Shown here: piece after piece, positions 55,437-64,000 of the stretch
Layout: each line of letters starts with the position of its first letter
Numbering within the stretch: the stretch's first letter is position 1
Source of the DNA: Caballeronia sordidicola
GTDB lineage: Bacteria > Pseudomonadota > Gammaproteobacteria > Burkholderiales > Burkholderiaceae
Length of the DNA: 64,000 bases
Assembly (NCBI RefSeq): GCF_001544455.2
Contig: NZ_FCOC02000010.1
Span: 62,001 to 126,000 of the forward strand
Direction: 5' to 3'
Program-made: the position numbers and the translations under genes
The notes under the pieces: model-generated
Seen by the model: only the letters and a program-made list of their open reading frames with translations
What the model was told of the DNA's origin: nothing
The model's database searches: none

Positions 55437-57034
55437 GCGCCACCCCTCTGCGCAGTTTCAACGACGTGCGCGAAGCCCTTATTTCAAAGCGCGAAATCGC
55501 CTTCCTCGATGTACGCGAAGAAGATCCGCACGCGCAGCGCCATCCGCTGTTTGCCGCGAATTTTCCGCTTTCGAAGATCGAGCTGGATGCCTTCACCAAG
55601 TTGCCGCGCCAGAGCGTACCGATCGTGCTTCTGGATGACGGCGAAGGTCTCGCACCACGCGCGGCGCGCCGTTTCGAAGCGCTCGGTTATACCGATGTGT
55701 CAGTTTTCGACGGCGGGCTGAAAGGCTGGGAACGTGCTGGCGGCGAAGTCTTTCGCGACGTCAACGTCCCGAGCAAGGCGTTCGGCGAGTTGGTGGAAGC
55801 GAAGCGGCACACGCCGGCGTTATCGGCCGAAGCCGTCAATGCCTTGCTGAAAAGCGGCGAGGATGTCGTCGTGCTGGACGCCCGCCGCTACGACGAATAT
55901 CAGACGATGAACATTCCCGGCAGCATCAGCGTGCCGGGCGCTGAACTCGTATTGCGCGCACGCGCGCTCGCGCCTGATCCGAAGACGCGCGTGATCGTGA
56001 ATTGCGCGGGGCGCACGCGCAGCATTATCGGTACGCAGTCGCTCGTGAATGCGGGGCTTCCCAATCCTGTATCGGCATTGCGTAACGGCACGATCGGCTG
56101 GCTGCTTGCAGGCCAGACGCTCGCGCATGGCAGCGCCACGCAGTTCGCCGCCACCGACGGCCGCGCGGACGAAGCACTGCATGAAGCGTCGCGGGAATCG
56201 GCGCGTTCGGTGGCGGATCGCGCCGGTGTCAAGCGCACGACCTACGCCGACGCGCAACGCTGGGCGCAAGACACGAACCGCACGACCTATCGCTTCGATG
56301 TGCGCACGCCGGGCGAATACGAACACGCGCACGCATCCGGTTATCAAGGCGCGCCGGGCGGCCAGCTCGTGCAGGAAACGGAGATGTTCGCGCCCGTTCG
56401 CGGCGCGCGCATCGTGCTCTTCGACGACGACGGCGTGCGCGCCAACATGACGGCGTCGTGGCTCGCGCAGATGAACAACGACGTTTATGTGATCGATGAC
56501 GCAAGCAGCGCCCCGCTCACCGAACACGGCCCGTGGCGCGGTGCAAAACCGCAGCCCTCCGCCCTTCCGGCGATCACCGCGAAAGATCTCTCCAAGCTGC
56601 TGGACGATCCATCGAGCCAGACGATCGTGCTCGACTTCACCGCAAGCGCGAATCATGTGAAGGGACACATTCCGGGCGCATGGTGGGCCGTGCGCTCGCG
56701 GCTGCCCGAAGACTTGCCCGCATTGCCGGACGCGAAGCAATACGTCGTCACCTGCGCATCAAGCGCGCTGGCAGCCTACGCCGGCCCCGAGGTTGCGGCG
56801 CTGACCGGCAAGCCTGTCCTGCTGCTTGAGGGCGGCACGGCGTCATGGATTGCGGCCGGCCTGCCGCTCGAAAAAGGCGAGACACGTCTGGCTTCGCCGC
56901 GCATCGATCGATACAGGCGGCCGTATGAAGGCACCGACGGGCCGCACGAAGCAATGAACGCGTATCTCGAATGGGAATACGGCCTCGTCGCGCAGTTGGA
57001 ACGCGACGGCACGCACGGCTTTTTCGTGATCTGA
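55433..57034 (+). CDS. Four-domain rhodanese (two inactive/active pairs)
   Basis: A 533-residue protein of four rhodanese domains: ~1-110, ~125-235, ~265-365 and ~380-480. The second and fourth have the catalytic Cys (Cys191 in NCAGRTRS, Cys441 in TCASSALA); the first and third have Asp at that position (Asp68, Asp331). Ordinary thiosulfate sulfurtransferases have one inactive plus one active domain, so this looks like a duplicated tandem pair. It probably moves sulfane sulfur from thiosulfate or cysteine-derived sulfur. It overlaps the cysteine dioxygenase gene by four bases. Confidence 0.87.
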   Translation: MSATPLRSFNDVREALISKREIAFLDVREEDPHAQRHPLFAANFPLSKIELDAFTKLPRQSVPIVLLDDGEGLAPRAARRFEALGYTDVSVFDGGLKGWERAGGEVFRDVNVPSKAFGELVEAKRHTPALSAEAVNALLKSGEDVVVLDARRYDEYQTMNIPGSISVPGAELVLRARALAPDPKTRVIVNCAGRTRSIIGTQSLVNAGLPNPVSALRNGTIGWLLAGQTLAHGSATQFAATDGRADEALHEASRESARSVADRAGVKRTTYADAQRWAQDTNRTTYRFDVRTPGEYEHAHASGYQGAPGGQLVQETEMFAPVRGARIVLFDDDGVRANMTASWLAQMNNDVYVIDDASSAPLTEHGPWRGAKPQPSALPAITAKDLSKLLDDPSSQTIVLDFTASANHVKGHIPGAWWAVRSRLPEDLPALPDAKQYVVTCASSALAAYAGPEVAALTGKPVLLLEGGTASWIAAGLPLEKGETRLASPRIDRYRRPYEGTDGPHEAMNAYLEWEYGLVAQLERDGTHGFFVI

Positions 57035-57165
57035 AGTAAAAGGAATGACGCGCGCGGGCGTGACGCGCGTCATTCCAAGAGCGACGATTAGCAAAGCAGA
57101 ACTATGCGTTTGTCTAATGTCCCGGCGATCCGTATTGTGAATCTTTTCTCTTGCATGGATGATTC

Positions 57166-58101
57166 ATGAAACGACGCAGTCTTCTGCTTAGCGCCGCCCT
57201 GACTGCTTTCACGGCGCTCGCGCCGCTTGTCTCGAACGCCGAAACCGTTTTGAAAGTCGGCGACCAGCAGTTGCAGACGCGCGGCATTCTTGAGGCATCG
57301 GGACAGTTGAAAGACGTCCCTTACACGATCGAGTGGTTCAACTTTCCCGCAGCACAGCCGCTGGGTGAAGCATTGAATGCAGGCGCAATCGATGTCGGCG
57401 GTTTGGGCGACGCGCCGTTGATCTTCGCTTACGCGGCAGGCGCACGCGTTCGCGCCGTGGCCGCCACGCGCTCTCAACCTGTCGACCTTGCGATCCTCGT
57501 GCCGGAAGGCTCGCCGATCAAAAGCGCGGCCGACCTGAAGGGCAAACGCATTGCAACCACACGCGGGTCGATCGGCCATTTCCTTGCCGTCGCCACGCTG
57601 GAACGCGCGGGCATCAAGCTCTCCGACGTCACGTTCCAATACATGCAGCCTGCCGACGCCAAGTCGGCACTCGAATCAGGCAACGTGGACGCATGGTCCA
57701 CGTGGGACCCTTACGTTGCGCTCGGCGAATTGCGTGACAAGAACCGCAGCGTGGCGAATGGCGTGGGCCTCTCGTCGGGTCTGAGCTTTCAGGCCGCAAC
57801 CGATGCATCGCTTGCAACCAAGCGCGCGCAAATCGATGACTTCGTGCATCGCGTGGCGGAAGGCCAGCGCTGGGCGTTGACGCATCCGGATGAAGTCGCG
57901 GCAATCCAGTCGCGCGTGACGCACTTGCCGGTCGATGTGCTCAAGGTCGTTTATCAGCGCGCGCAGTTGAAGCCGATCGTGATCGACAAAGCCGTGATCG
58001 CCGAACAGCAACGCACCGCCGACCTGTACGTTCGCGCGGGCGTGATCAAGACCACGCTCGATGTCACGCCAAGCTTCGATACCCAATTCACCGCGCACTG
58101 A
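57166..58101 (+). CDS. Sulfonate-type ABC substrate-binding protein (SsuA-like)
   Basis: A 311-residue periplasmic binding protein. The signal peptide ends SNA/ET near residue 25. The SsuA/TauA fold is seen in GDAPLIFAYAAGA, SPIKSAADLKGKRIATTRGS and DAWSTWDPYVALGE. It likely binds aliphatic sulfonates. It lies 131 bases after the rhodanese gene and 118 before the second monooxygenase. It has no permease next to it on this strand; the permease/ATPase pair on the minus strand may serve it. Confidence 0.87.
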   Translation: MKRRSLLLSAALTAFTALAPLVSNAETVLKVGDQQLQTRGILEASGQLKDVPYTIEWFNFPAAQPLGEALNAGAIDVGGLGDAPLIFAYAAGARVRAVAATRSQPVDLAILVPEGSPIKSAADLKGKRIATTRGSIGHFLAVATLERAGIKLSDVTFQYMQPADAKSALESGNVDAWSTWDPYVALGELRDKNRSVANGVGLSSGLSFQAATDASLATKRAQIDDFVHRVAEGQRWALTHPDEVAAIQSRVTHLPVDVLKVVYQRAQLKPIVIDKAVIAEQQRTADLYVRAGVIKTTLDVTPSFDTQFTAH

Positions 58102-58219
58102 CGGGTCCCCTCATGACCCTCTGTTCGCGCTTGCACAACAACCCGGCGCGCATTTGCCGAAAAGCATTCGCCGTACCGCATTCGCCACGCTTCAATACTA
58201 TTTTTGAGGAAACGTCATC

Positions 58220-59338
58220 ATGAGCGTTGAATTCATCGGCTATGTCAGTCATCAGGAATCGAGCGAAATCCACTTGCCGCAAGGACCCGCAGTCAATCCG
58301 CCGTACATCGCGGCAGTTGCCCAGGCGCATGAATACGGCGGTTTCGACCGCGTGCTGATTGCGCATTCGAGTGCGTCGCCGGACGGCTTTCAGATCGCAT
58401 CGTTCGTGGCGCAGCAGACGAAGCGGCTGGGTATCCTGCTTGCGCATCGGCCAGGCTTTGTTGCGCCGACACTCGCCGCACGCCAGCTCGCGACGCTGGA
58501 TCATTTCAGCGCGGGACGCACGGCGGTCCACATCATTTCCGGCGGCGACAATACGGAACAGCAACGCGACGGCGATTTCCTCGAACACGACGACCGATAC
58601 AAGCGCACCGACGAATATCTCGACGTCGTCAAGCAATCGTGGACAAGCGAAAAACCATTCGATCACGATGGCGAGTTTTATAAGGTACGTGGCCATCGCT
58701 CGTTGATCCGCCCTGTGCAAAAGCCCCACCTGCCGGTGTATTTCGGCGGATCGTCGGAAGCCGCCATACAGGTTGCAGGCAAACATGCAGACGTGTTCGC
58801 GCTCTGGGGCGAGTCGCTTGCGCAAGTCGCCGAGACCATCGAACGCGTGCGTGCCGCGGCCCGTGTGCATGGACGCGAGCATGCAATCCGCTTCAGTCTC
58901 TCGCTGCGGCCGATCATTGCCGCCACGGAGGATGCTGCGTGGGCGCGCGCCGAATCCATCCTGGAACGGGCGAAACAAGTGGTAACGAGCAATCCTAACT
59001 TCACGCGCCGTCCGAGCGAGCCGAAAAACATCGGTTCTCAGCGTCTGCTCGCCGAAGCGGCGAAAGGCACGGTAGTCGATAAACGGTTGTGGACAGGGAT
59101 CGCCGCGCTGACAAAAGCGGCGGGCAATTCCACGTCGCTGGTGGGTACGCCCGCGCAAGTGACCGAAGCGTTGATCGAGTACTACCGTCTTGGGATCTCG
59201 ACGTTCCTCATTCGCGGTTTCGATCCGCTTGAAGACGCGCTTGCTTATGGACGCGATCTTTTGCCGCTCGTGCGTGCCGCCGTGGCGAAAGAAGAAAGCG
59301 CGGGCGCCGTGGAGGAACGGGAGACGGTCCACGCCTGA
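58220..59338 (+). CDS. SsuD-like flavin-dependent monooxygenase (second copy)
   Basis: A 372-residue LLM-class monooxygenase clearly paralogous to the product of 53774-54850: both begin MSVEFIG, share HRPGFVAPTLAARQ, DGDFLEHDDRYKRTDEY, YFGGSSE and end with FLIRGFDPLEDAL. It differs by a longer C-terminal acidic tail and different active-site surroundings, so the two probably act on different sulfonates. A GAGGAAA site precedes the ATG. Confidence 0.88.
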   Translation: MSVEFIGYVSHQESSEIHLPQGPAVNPPYIAAVAQAHEYGGFDRVLIAHSSASPDGFQIASFVAQQTKRLGILLAHRPGFVAPTLAARQLATLDHFSAGRTAVHIISGGDNTEQQRDGDFLEHDDRYKRTDEYLDVVKQSWTSEKPFDHDGEFYKVRGHRSLIRPVQKPHLPVYFGGSSEAAIQVAGKHADVFALWGESLAQVAETIERVRAAARVHGREHAIRFSLSLRPIIAATEDAAWARAESILERAKQVVTSNPNFTRRPSEPKNIGSQRLLAEAAKGTVVDKRLWTGIAALTKAAGNSTSLVGTPAQVTEALIEYYRLGISTFLIRGFDPLEDALAYGRDLLPLVRAAVAKEESAGAVEERETVHA

Positions 59339-59357
59339 TTCAGGCACTGTGAAACCA

Positions 59358-59388
59358 ATGATCCGGGCAGGATTCCTGCCCGGATCAT
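59358..59388. terminator. Perfect 14-bp hairpin between convergent genes
   Basis: ATGATCCGGGCAGG (59358-59371) and its exact complement (59375-59388) flank ATT. It separates the second monooxygenase from the minus-strand binding-protein gene, touching the latter's stop codon. It lacks a T run but would block both directions as an RNA hairpin. Confidence 0.65.
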
Positions 59389-60374
59389 CACACCTTCGCG
59401 AGATAGTCCGATACGTTGATCTTCTGCGGCAAGACGCTGCGTGCCGCGAGCCAGTCCGCCGCTTTCTGCAGGTCCTGAACAAAGGCCTTATCGGCGACGC
59501 CATGCATGTTGAACTTGCGCTTCATGCCCGCAAGCGTATTGCGGACCTCGTCGCTGTAATGACCTTGCTGCTGCGCAATGGTCTCGGCTTCCTGCGAATT
59601 GTCCGACGCCCATTTCGCCTCCTGCTGATAAGCTGCGTTCACCGCCTTCACGATATCGGCGTTGTCTTCCGAAAACTTGCGCGTGGTCACGTACGAGTTG
59701 AAATCGATCTGGAAATCCAGGTCGCGCCCTTCCAGGAAGATGTTATGGCCTTTGTAGTTCGCACGCGCAATATCGACGCCGGGACTCCACATGGACCATG
59801 CATCGATCTTGCCTTGCGAGAACGCCGGCGCTGCATCGGGCGGATTGAGGTACACCATCTTCACGGCATCGCGCGGCACCTTGTGCTTTTCGAGCGCGGC
59901 CACCAGCAGGAATTCTCCAAGTCCCGAGCGATTCACCGCAACGGTCTTGCCGACGAGATCCTCGACCTTATCGATACCCGACCCATCCTTCGCAATGATC
60001 GCCGTGCTACGCGGATCGACCACGCAAAACTGCGTGAACACAAGTGGCGAACCCGCGATCATGGCCGCGAGCGCGGGCGTCGTGCTGCCGCCGAAACTGA
60101 AGTCCGCGCTGCCGCCGGTCACAGCGGCGAGCGACGGCGCGTGATTCGGAAACGGTCCGATCCATTGCACCTTGATGTTGTCCCTGGCCAGCGTCTTTTC
60201 GAATTCGCCGCGGACCTTCGCGAGCATCGGCAGGCCGCCGAGTCCCCATCCAAGGCGCACGGTATCGGTCTTGCGGCTGCCGCACGCAGCGAGTCCGGTT
60301 GCCAACGCCGATGCAGCGACGGTGCTTTGAAGAAAACGGCGGCGGGACCACGGAGACTTGCTTGCAATTGACAT
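59388..60374 (-). CDS. Tat/lipoprotein ABC substrate-binding protein, sulfonate type
   Basis: A 328-residue binding protein of the SsuA/NrtA-like family. The N-terminus has a Tat motif (SRRRFLQ) and a lipobox LAAC near residue 31, so it may be anchored as a lipoprotein. Family stretches are GWGLGGLPML, FGGSTTPALAAM and IDAWSMWSPGVD. It is the last gene of the permease-ATPase-binding-protein order on this strand (83-base gap) and so is the likely cognate binding protein. Confidence 0.86.
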   Translation of the reverse strand: MSIASKSPWSRRRFLQSTVAASALATGLAACGSRKTDTVRLGWGLGGLPMLAKVRGEFEKTLARDNIKVQWIGPFPNHAPSLAAVTGGSADFSFGGSTTPALAAMIAGSPLVFTQFCVVDPRSTAIIAKDGSGIDKVEDLVGKTVAVNRSGLGEFLLVAALEKHKVPRDAVKMVYLNPPDAAPAFSQGKIDAWSMWSPGVDIARANYKGHNIFLEGRDLDFQIDFNSYVTTRKFSEDNADIVKAVNAAYQQEAKWASDNSQEAETIAQQQGHYSDEVRNTLAGMKRKFNMHGVADKAFVQDLQKAADWLAARSVLPQKINVSDYLAKV

Positions 60375-60457
60375 GGCGGTTCTATCTGGAACGGGTGAAC
60401 GGGATCGCGCCCGGCGTTTTTGCGGGCGAGAGGCGACAGTGAAACAAGTTGAATGGG

Positions 60458-61168
60458 CTAATGAGCAGCAGTATCGGCGTCAACACCGAGTTGCGCGAGC
60501 AGCGTGTCGCGCAAGGCCGCCCTGGTCTGTTCCGTCACCCGATACTCGGCGGCAATCGCACCGTCACGCATGATCAACGCGCGATCGGCGAGCGCGATGG
60601 CTTCATCGACGTCATGCGTGACGAGCAACACACCGGGCTGATGGCGTTCTATCAGATGTTTCACCAGCCGCTGCATCCTGATTCGCGTGAGCGCGTCGAG
60701 CGCGGCAAAAGGTTCGTCGAGCAGCAGCAACTGGGGCTCCTGCACAAGCGCACGCGCGAGGGCAACGCGCTGCGCCTGACCACCAGACAGATTGCGCGGC
60801 CAGTCTTCGAGGCGTTCGCCAAGGCCCACTTCCGCGAGCGCGGCTTGTGCGGCGGCACGGCTTTGCGGACCAGGCGCGAGACCAAGCGCGACGTTTTGCT
60901 CAAGCGTTTCCCATGGCAGCAGGCGCGGTTCCTGAAACACGATGGCAGGCAGGCGCGGCCCGTCGATAGAACCGCCATCAACGGGATCGAGTCCCGACAG
61001 CGCCCGCAGCAACGTGGTTTTGCCACAGCCGCTTTCGCCGAGCAGCGCGACGAATTCGCCGCGTTCGATCCGCAGATTCAGACTATCGATCACAACACGC
61101 TTGCCATACAAGCGTCGCAGGTTACGAACGACGACGGCCGCGCCCGATGGTGTCGACGGTGCATTCAT
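60458..61168 (-). CDS. ABC transporter ATPase, sulfonate/taurine type (SsuB-like)
   Basis: A 236-residue ABC ATPase. Walker A is GESGCGKTT (44-52), the signature LSGGQ is near residue 127, and Walker B LLLLDEP near 147, followed by the H-loop THD. The Q-loop is FQEPRLLPW. The start at 61168 overlaps the permease stop by four bases. A much longer frame is open upstream but that part is antisense-like sequence over the permease gene. Confidence 0.92.
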   Translation of the reverse strand: MNAPSTPSGAAVVVRNLRRLYGKRVVIDSLNLRIERGEFVALLGESGCGKTTLLRALSGLDPVDGGSIDGPRLPAIVFQEPRLLPWETLEQNVALGLAPGPQSRAAAQAALAEVGLGERLEDWPRNLSGGQAQRVALARALVQEPQLLLLDEPFAALDALTRIRMQRLVKHLIERHQPGVLLVTHDVDEAIALADRALIMRDGAIAAEYRVTEQTRAALRDTLLAQLGVDADTAAH

Positions 61169-62043
61169 GAGCGCGGAGCCTTTGCAAAGTTCACGTGCCA
61201 CGACAGCAAGCGGCGCTCGAGGAAGCGCGCGAACGCATCGGCCAGCACGCCGATCACGGCATAGATCACAATGGTCATCACGATCACATCGGTACGCAGG
61301 AATTCGCGTGCGTCCATGGCGAGAAAACCGATACCCGTGCTGGTCGCAATCGTCTCGGCCACGACCAGCGCGAGCCATGCGGTGGCGAGCGCATAACGAA
61401 CGCCGGCCAGCACCGAAGGCAACGCGCCCGGCAATACGATGCGGCGGATCAGCGTACGGTTCGACAGCCCGAGCACGCGGCCAAGTTCGATCAGCTTGGG
61501 ATCGACCTGTCGAATGCCTAGCACCGTGTTGATATAAATGGGAAACATCACGCCCAGCGAGACGAGAAAGATCTTGCCCGCCTCGCCCACGCCGAACCAT
61601 ACGATCACCAGCGGCAACACGGCGAGAAACGGAATGGCGCGCAGCATCTGCACGTTGCGGTCCAGAAAAGCCTCCGCGACTTTTGAAAAGCCGACAGCTG
61701 TACCGAGCGCAAAACCAATCGACCCGCCGATCACGAATCCTGTTGCGGCGCGCAGCAGGCTGACCGCCATATCGCCGAGAAGACGCCCTTCCTTGACAAG
61801 CTGGAATGCCGTGAGCGCGACCTTCGATGGCGCCGGCAACACGTTCGGCGACAACGCGCCGAGACGTGCGAACAGTTCCCATACGATCAGCAACAAGACG
61901 GGCATGCCCCAGGACACATAGCGCAGCCACGGCGCTAGCGCGGCGGCATGGTTGGCTTTGCGGGCGATCGGCGGCAGCACATCGGCATCGCGATCATCGG
62001 CGGCATGGAGAACGGATGACCCGCGGGCGAATACTTCTGCCAT
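61165..62043 (-). CDS. ABC transporter permease, sulfonate/taurine type (SsuC-like)
   Basis: A 292-residue inner-membrane permease with about six helices and the EAA-loop QVDPKLIELGRVLG typical of the SsuC/TauC/NrtB family. The start at 62043 is preferred because AGGAG lies ten bases upstream; ATG 62067 is possible. It is the first gene of the three-gene ABC operon, 127 bases downstream of the LysR gene on the same strand. Confidence 0.9.
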   Translation of the reverse strand: MAEVFARGSSVLHAADDRDADVLPPIARKANHAAALAPWLRYVSWGMPVLLLIVWELFARLGALSPNVLPAPSKVALTAFQLVKEGRLLGDMAVSLLRAATGFVIGGSIGFALGTAVGFSKVAEAFLDRNVQMLRAIPFLAVLPLVIVWFGVGEAGKIFLVSLGVMFPIYINTVLGIRQVDPKLIELGRVLGLSNRTLIRRIVLPGALPSVLAGVRYALATAWLALVVAETIATSTGIGFLAMDAREFLRTDVIVMTIVIYAVIGVLADAFARFLERRLLSWHVNFAKAPRS

Positions 62044-62170
62044 GGGTGGAAGACTCCTTTTGTCCATAGTCCAGCAGCAACAAGCTACTAGCCACACGAT
62101 GTTAAACAAAAGGAAAAATACTGGAACCACATAAAACTTCTATGCTTAGAACGCGTGCCGCGCTAAGACT

Positions 62171-63112
62171 TCAACCCTCCACCGCCCGCCCGTGCGCCAG
62201 CGCCATCTGAACGAATTGCCTGCCCATTGGCGACAATACGCCTACACGGCGCGTAACGATGCCGAAGGTCTGCGACTTCGACTTGAACCCGATCGGCACG
62301 ATACGCAGCATCCCATGCTCGCAAAAAACCCGGGCCACGCCCGCGGGCAACACCGAAACCAGGTCGGCGCTGCATCGAAGCAAAGTCACTGTGACAAAGG
62401 TCGACGCCGTGGAAATCGCGCTCATCGGCACTTGCGCGCCGGCCAGGTCCATCTCGCGCGCGAGCATCGCCTGCATGGGCATTGCGCTCGGGTATGTCAC
62501 CCACCTGTGCCCGGCGAGGTCCGCAAAGCTCAGGTCACCGGAAGGAAACGGCGGGTGGTCGTAACCCACCACCACCGACAACGGCTCGTCCCCAAGCGGC
62601 TGATAGTGATACTTCGACGGCTCGTCGCTCACGATCGAGCGGCCGACCACGAGATCCAGGCGTCCTTCATCGAGCAGCGACAGCATGCGCGCGCTCGTGT
62701 CCTCGACGATTTCTATCGATAACCCCGGGTTGCTCTCCTGCAAACTGTTCAGGACCGGCACGACCAGATCCGGCACCGATCCCATGATGGCGCCTACCGC
62801 CAGCCGCCCGCCCGTGCCGGAGCGAATATCCGCGACTTCCTGGCACAACGCGGTCAGGTCGGCCGCGAGCAACCGCGCGTAGCGGATCACGCAATGCCCG
62901 AACTGGTTCGGCACGAGCCCCTTCTTCGCGCGCTCGAACAGCGGCCCTTCGAGCATGGATTCGAGTTCGGCAAGCGCCTTGCTCGCGGCGGATTGCGTCA
63001 TCGACATCGCGCTCGATGCCTTGTGCAGCGACTTGTGATCGTCAAGCGCAATGAGCAGTTGAAGCTGCTTCATGCGCAGGCGGCTCATCAATACGTCCAG
63101 CGTCGATTTCAT
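62171..63112 (-). CDS. LysR-type regulator (GbpR-like)
   Basis: A 313-residue LysR regulator. The N-terminus STLDVLMSRLRMKQLQLL and the HTH MTQSAASKALAELE resemble the GbpR group, which responds to sugars or sugar acids. It is divergent from the dihydrodipicolinate-synthase-family gene across 118 bases and so probably regulates it. The ABC operon downstream on the same strand could also be a target, but the sulfonate theme makes that less likely. Confidence 0.88.
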   Translation of the reverse strand: MKSTLDVLMSRLRMKQLQLLIALDDHKSLHKASSAMSMTQSAASKALAELESMLEGPLFERAKKGLVPNQFGHCVIRYARLLAADLTALCQEVADIRSGTGGRLAVGAIMGSVPDLVVPVLNSLQESNPGLSIEIVEDTSARMLSLLDEGRLDLVVGRSIVSDEPSKYHYQPLGDEPLSVVVGYDHPPFPSGDLSFADLAGHRWVTYPSAMPMQAMLAREMDLAGAQVPMSAISTASTFVTVTLLRCSADLVSVLPAGVARVFCEHGMLRIVPIGFKSKSQTFGIVTRRVGVLSPMGRQFVQMALAHGRAVEG

Positions 63113-63230
63113 GGCGATAACCGGAAGGTTTTGGGTGAGTCGCGAAAGCGATCACGAGATGGAAAGGTTTCACTATACAACGCCAGCACGCTCGCCCTAT
63201 AGTGGCCCCAAATCAGAATTGGAGACTTTC

Positions 63231-64000
63231 ATGACCCAACCGATCTATCGCGGCGTGTTCCCGGTCGCGCCCACCGTCTTCGATTCCGCCGGACGGCTTG
63301 ATTTGAACGGCCAGCGCCGCGCGATCGATTTCATGATCGACGCCGGATCGCACGGCCTATGCATCCTCGCCAATTTCTCCGAGCAGTTCGCCCTCACCGA
63401 CGACGAACGCGCCGCCGTGCAGAAAACGGTGCTCGAACACGTGGCCGGCCGCGTGCCGGTGATCGTGACGACCACCCATTTCAGCAGCGACGTCTGCGCG
63501 GCCCGCAGCCGCGCGGCGCAGGACGCGGGCGCCGCGATGGTCATGGTCATGCCGCCATATCACGGCGCGACCATCCGCGTGGGCGAGCGCGGCATTTACG
63601 AATTCTTTGACCGGGTTTCAGACGCAATCGATATCCCGATCATGATTCAGGATGCGCCCGTCGCCGGCACGCCGCTCTCTGCGCCCTTCCTTGCCAAGCT
63701 CGCGAAGGAAGTGCAGAACGTCTCGTACTTCAAGATCGAGACGGCGCAGGCGGCATCCAAGCTGCGTGAACTGATCGAACTCGGCGGCGACGCGGTCGTG
63801 GGCCCGTGGGATGGCGAGGAAGCGATCACATTGATCCCGGATTTCGATGCAGGCGCAACCGGCGCAATGACCGGCGGCGGCTATCCGGACGGTATCCGCA
63901 AGATTGTCGATGCGTACACGGCCGGCGACACGGAACGCGCCGCCGACCTTTACGAGCAGTGGCTACCACTGATCAATTACGAAAACCGCCAGTGCGGCCT
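63231..64000 (+). CDS. Dihydrodipicolinate synthase family lyase/aldolase (partial)
   Basis: The first 256 codons of a DapA-family (class I, Schiff-base) enzyme; the gene runs off the window. GGAG lies 7 bases before the ATG. The Schiff-base Lys is in SYFKIETAQ near residue 167 and the catalytic Tyr in PPYHG near residue 107. The N-terminus (GVFPVAPTVF) and the neighbouring GbpR-like regulator fit sugar-acid dehydratases or aldolases such as 2-keto-3-deoxy-L-arabonate dehydratase better than lysine biosynthesis. The exact substrate is not known. Confidence 0.85.
   Translation, partial: MTQPIYRGVFPVAPTVFDSAGRLDLNGQRRAIDFMIDAGSHGLCILANFSEQFALTDDERAAVQKTVLEHVAGRVPVIVTTTHFSSDVCAARSRAAQDAGAAMVMVMPPYHGATIRVGERGIYEFFDRVSDAIDIPIMIQDAPVAGTPLSAPFLAKLAKEVQNVSYFKIETAQAASKLRELIELGGDAVVGPWDGEEAITLIPDFDAGATGAMTGGGYPDGIRKIVDAYTAGDTERAADLYEQWLPLINYENRQCG

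Noticed and set aside
61169-61930. N-terminal extension of the ABC ATPase frame
   Set aside because: It reads through the permease gene in another frame and is Arg-rich nonsense; the true ATPase start is at 61168.
1-64000. CRISPR arrays, tRNA or rRNA genes
   Set aside because: No regularly spaced repeats, tRNA-like cloverleaf motifs or rRNA sequence seen on either strand.

Overview
The window is high-GC, densely coded chromosomal DNA from a beta-proteobacterium. Gene content and codon style point to the Burkholderiaceae, most likely a Paraburkholderia or Caballeronia. Supporting signs are a Tat-exported phosphocholine phospholipase C, a DUF4142 exported protein, a recombinase-like protein of the Burkholderia type, an alternative coxMNOP-type oxidase, many LysR regulators and a phosphoketolase/acetate kinase pair. 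No rRNA, tRNA, CRISPR array, insertion sequence or prophage is visible. The genus is inferred from protein families only.

Layout. 1-5.7 kb: end of an unknown gene, phospholipase C, a convergent lipoprotein with a glycoside-hydrolase-like domain, and an AT-rich gap. 5.7-14.4 kb: RIO-type kinase, class II sirtuin, duplicated outer-membrane barrel, MFS transporter divergent from a LysR regulator, then a same-strand run of a Rieske/FAD reductase, a UdgX-type uracil-DNA glycosylase, a DUF3175 protein, a 55-residue zinc-finger protein and a hypothetical. 14.5-23.4 kb: phosphoketolase and acetate kinase (sugar phosphates to acetyl phosphate to acetate plus ATP), then a terminal oxidase cluster (subunit II-cytochrome c fusion, subunit I, subunit III, small membrane protein, triheme cytochrome c). 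23.4-27.7 kb: a 1427-residue CheB-CheR-PAS-kinase-receiver hybrid on the minus strand.

28.9-39.7 kb: a ten-gene glycan cluster (PIG-L deacetylase, two GT2, two GT4/GT1-like and two GT9 glycosyltransferases, a heptose-bisphosphatase-like HAD enzyme, a carbamoyltransferase and a UDP-glucuronate decarboxylase-like SDR). Most genes overlap by ATGA, so they are probably translated as a unit; no polymerase, flippase or ABC exporter lies inside it. 39.7-47.7 kb: PoxB-like ThDP enzyme, two exported proteins, an Fe-S nuclease-helicase directly behind a LexA box, hemerythrin, an apparently inactive serine-recombinase homologue, a 2OG oxygenase, ribA. 48-53.6 kb: orphan peptide-binding protein, F420-reductase-like enzyme, ahpC-ahpF, coiled-coil protein.

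53.8-62.0 kb is an organosulfur region: two SsuD-like flavin monooxygenases, cysteine dioxygenase, a four-domain rhodanese, two sulfonate-type binding proteins and an ABC permease/ATPase pair. The likely scheme is import of sulfonates or related compounds, oxidative release of sulfite, and handling of sulfane sulfur. The window ends with a LysR regulator divergent from a truncated dihydrodipicolinate-synthase-family gene.

The strongest candidates for new biology are the carbamoylated-glycan cluster, the oxidase subunit I that lacks the usual D-channel Glu and K-channel Lys, the SOS-controlled nuclease-helicase, the alternating dead/active rhodanese, and unassigned perfect dyads in the two large gene-free gaps.
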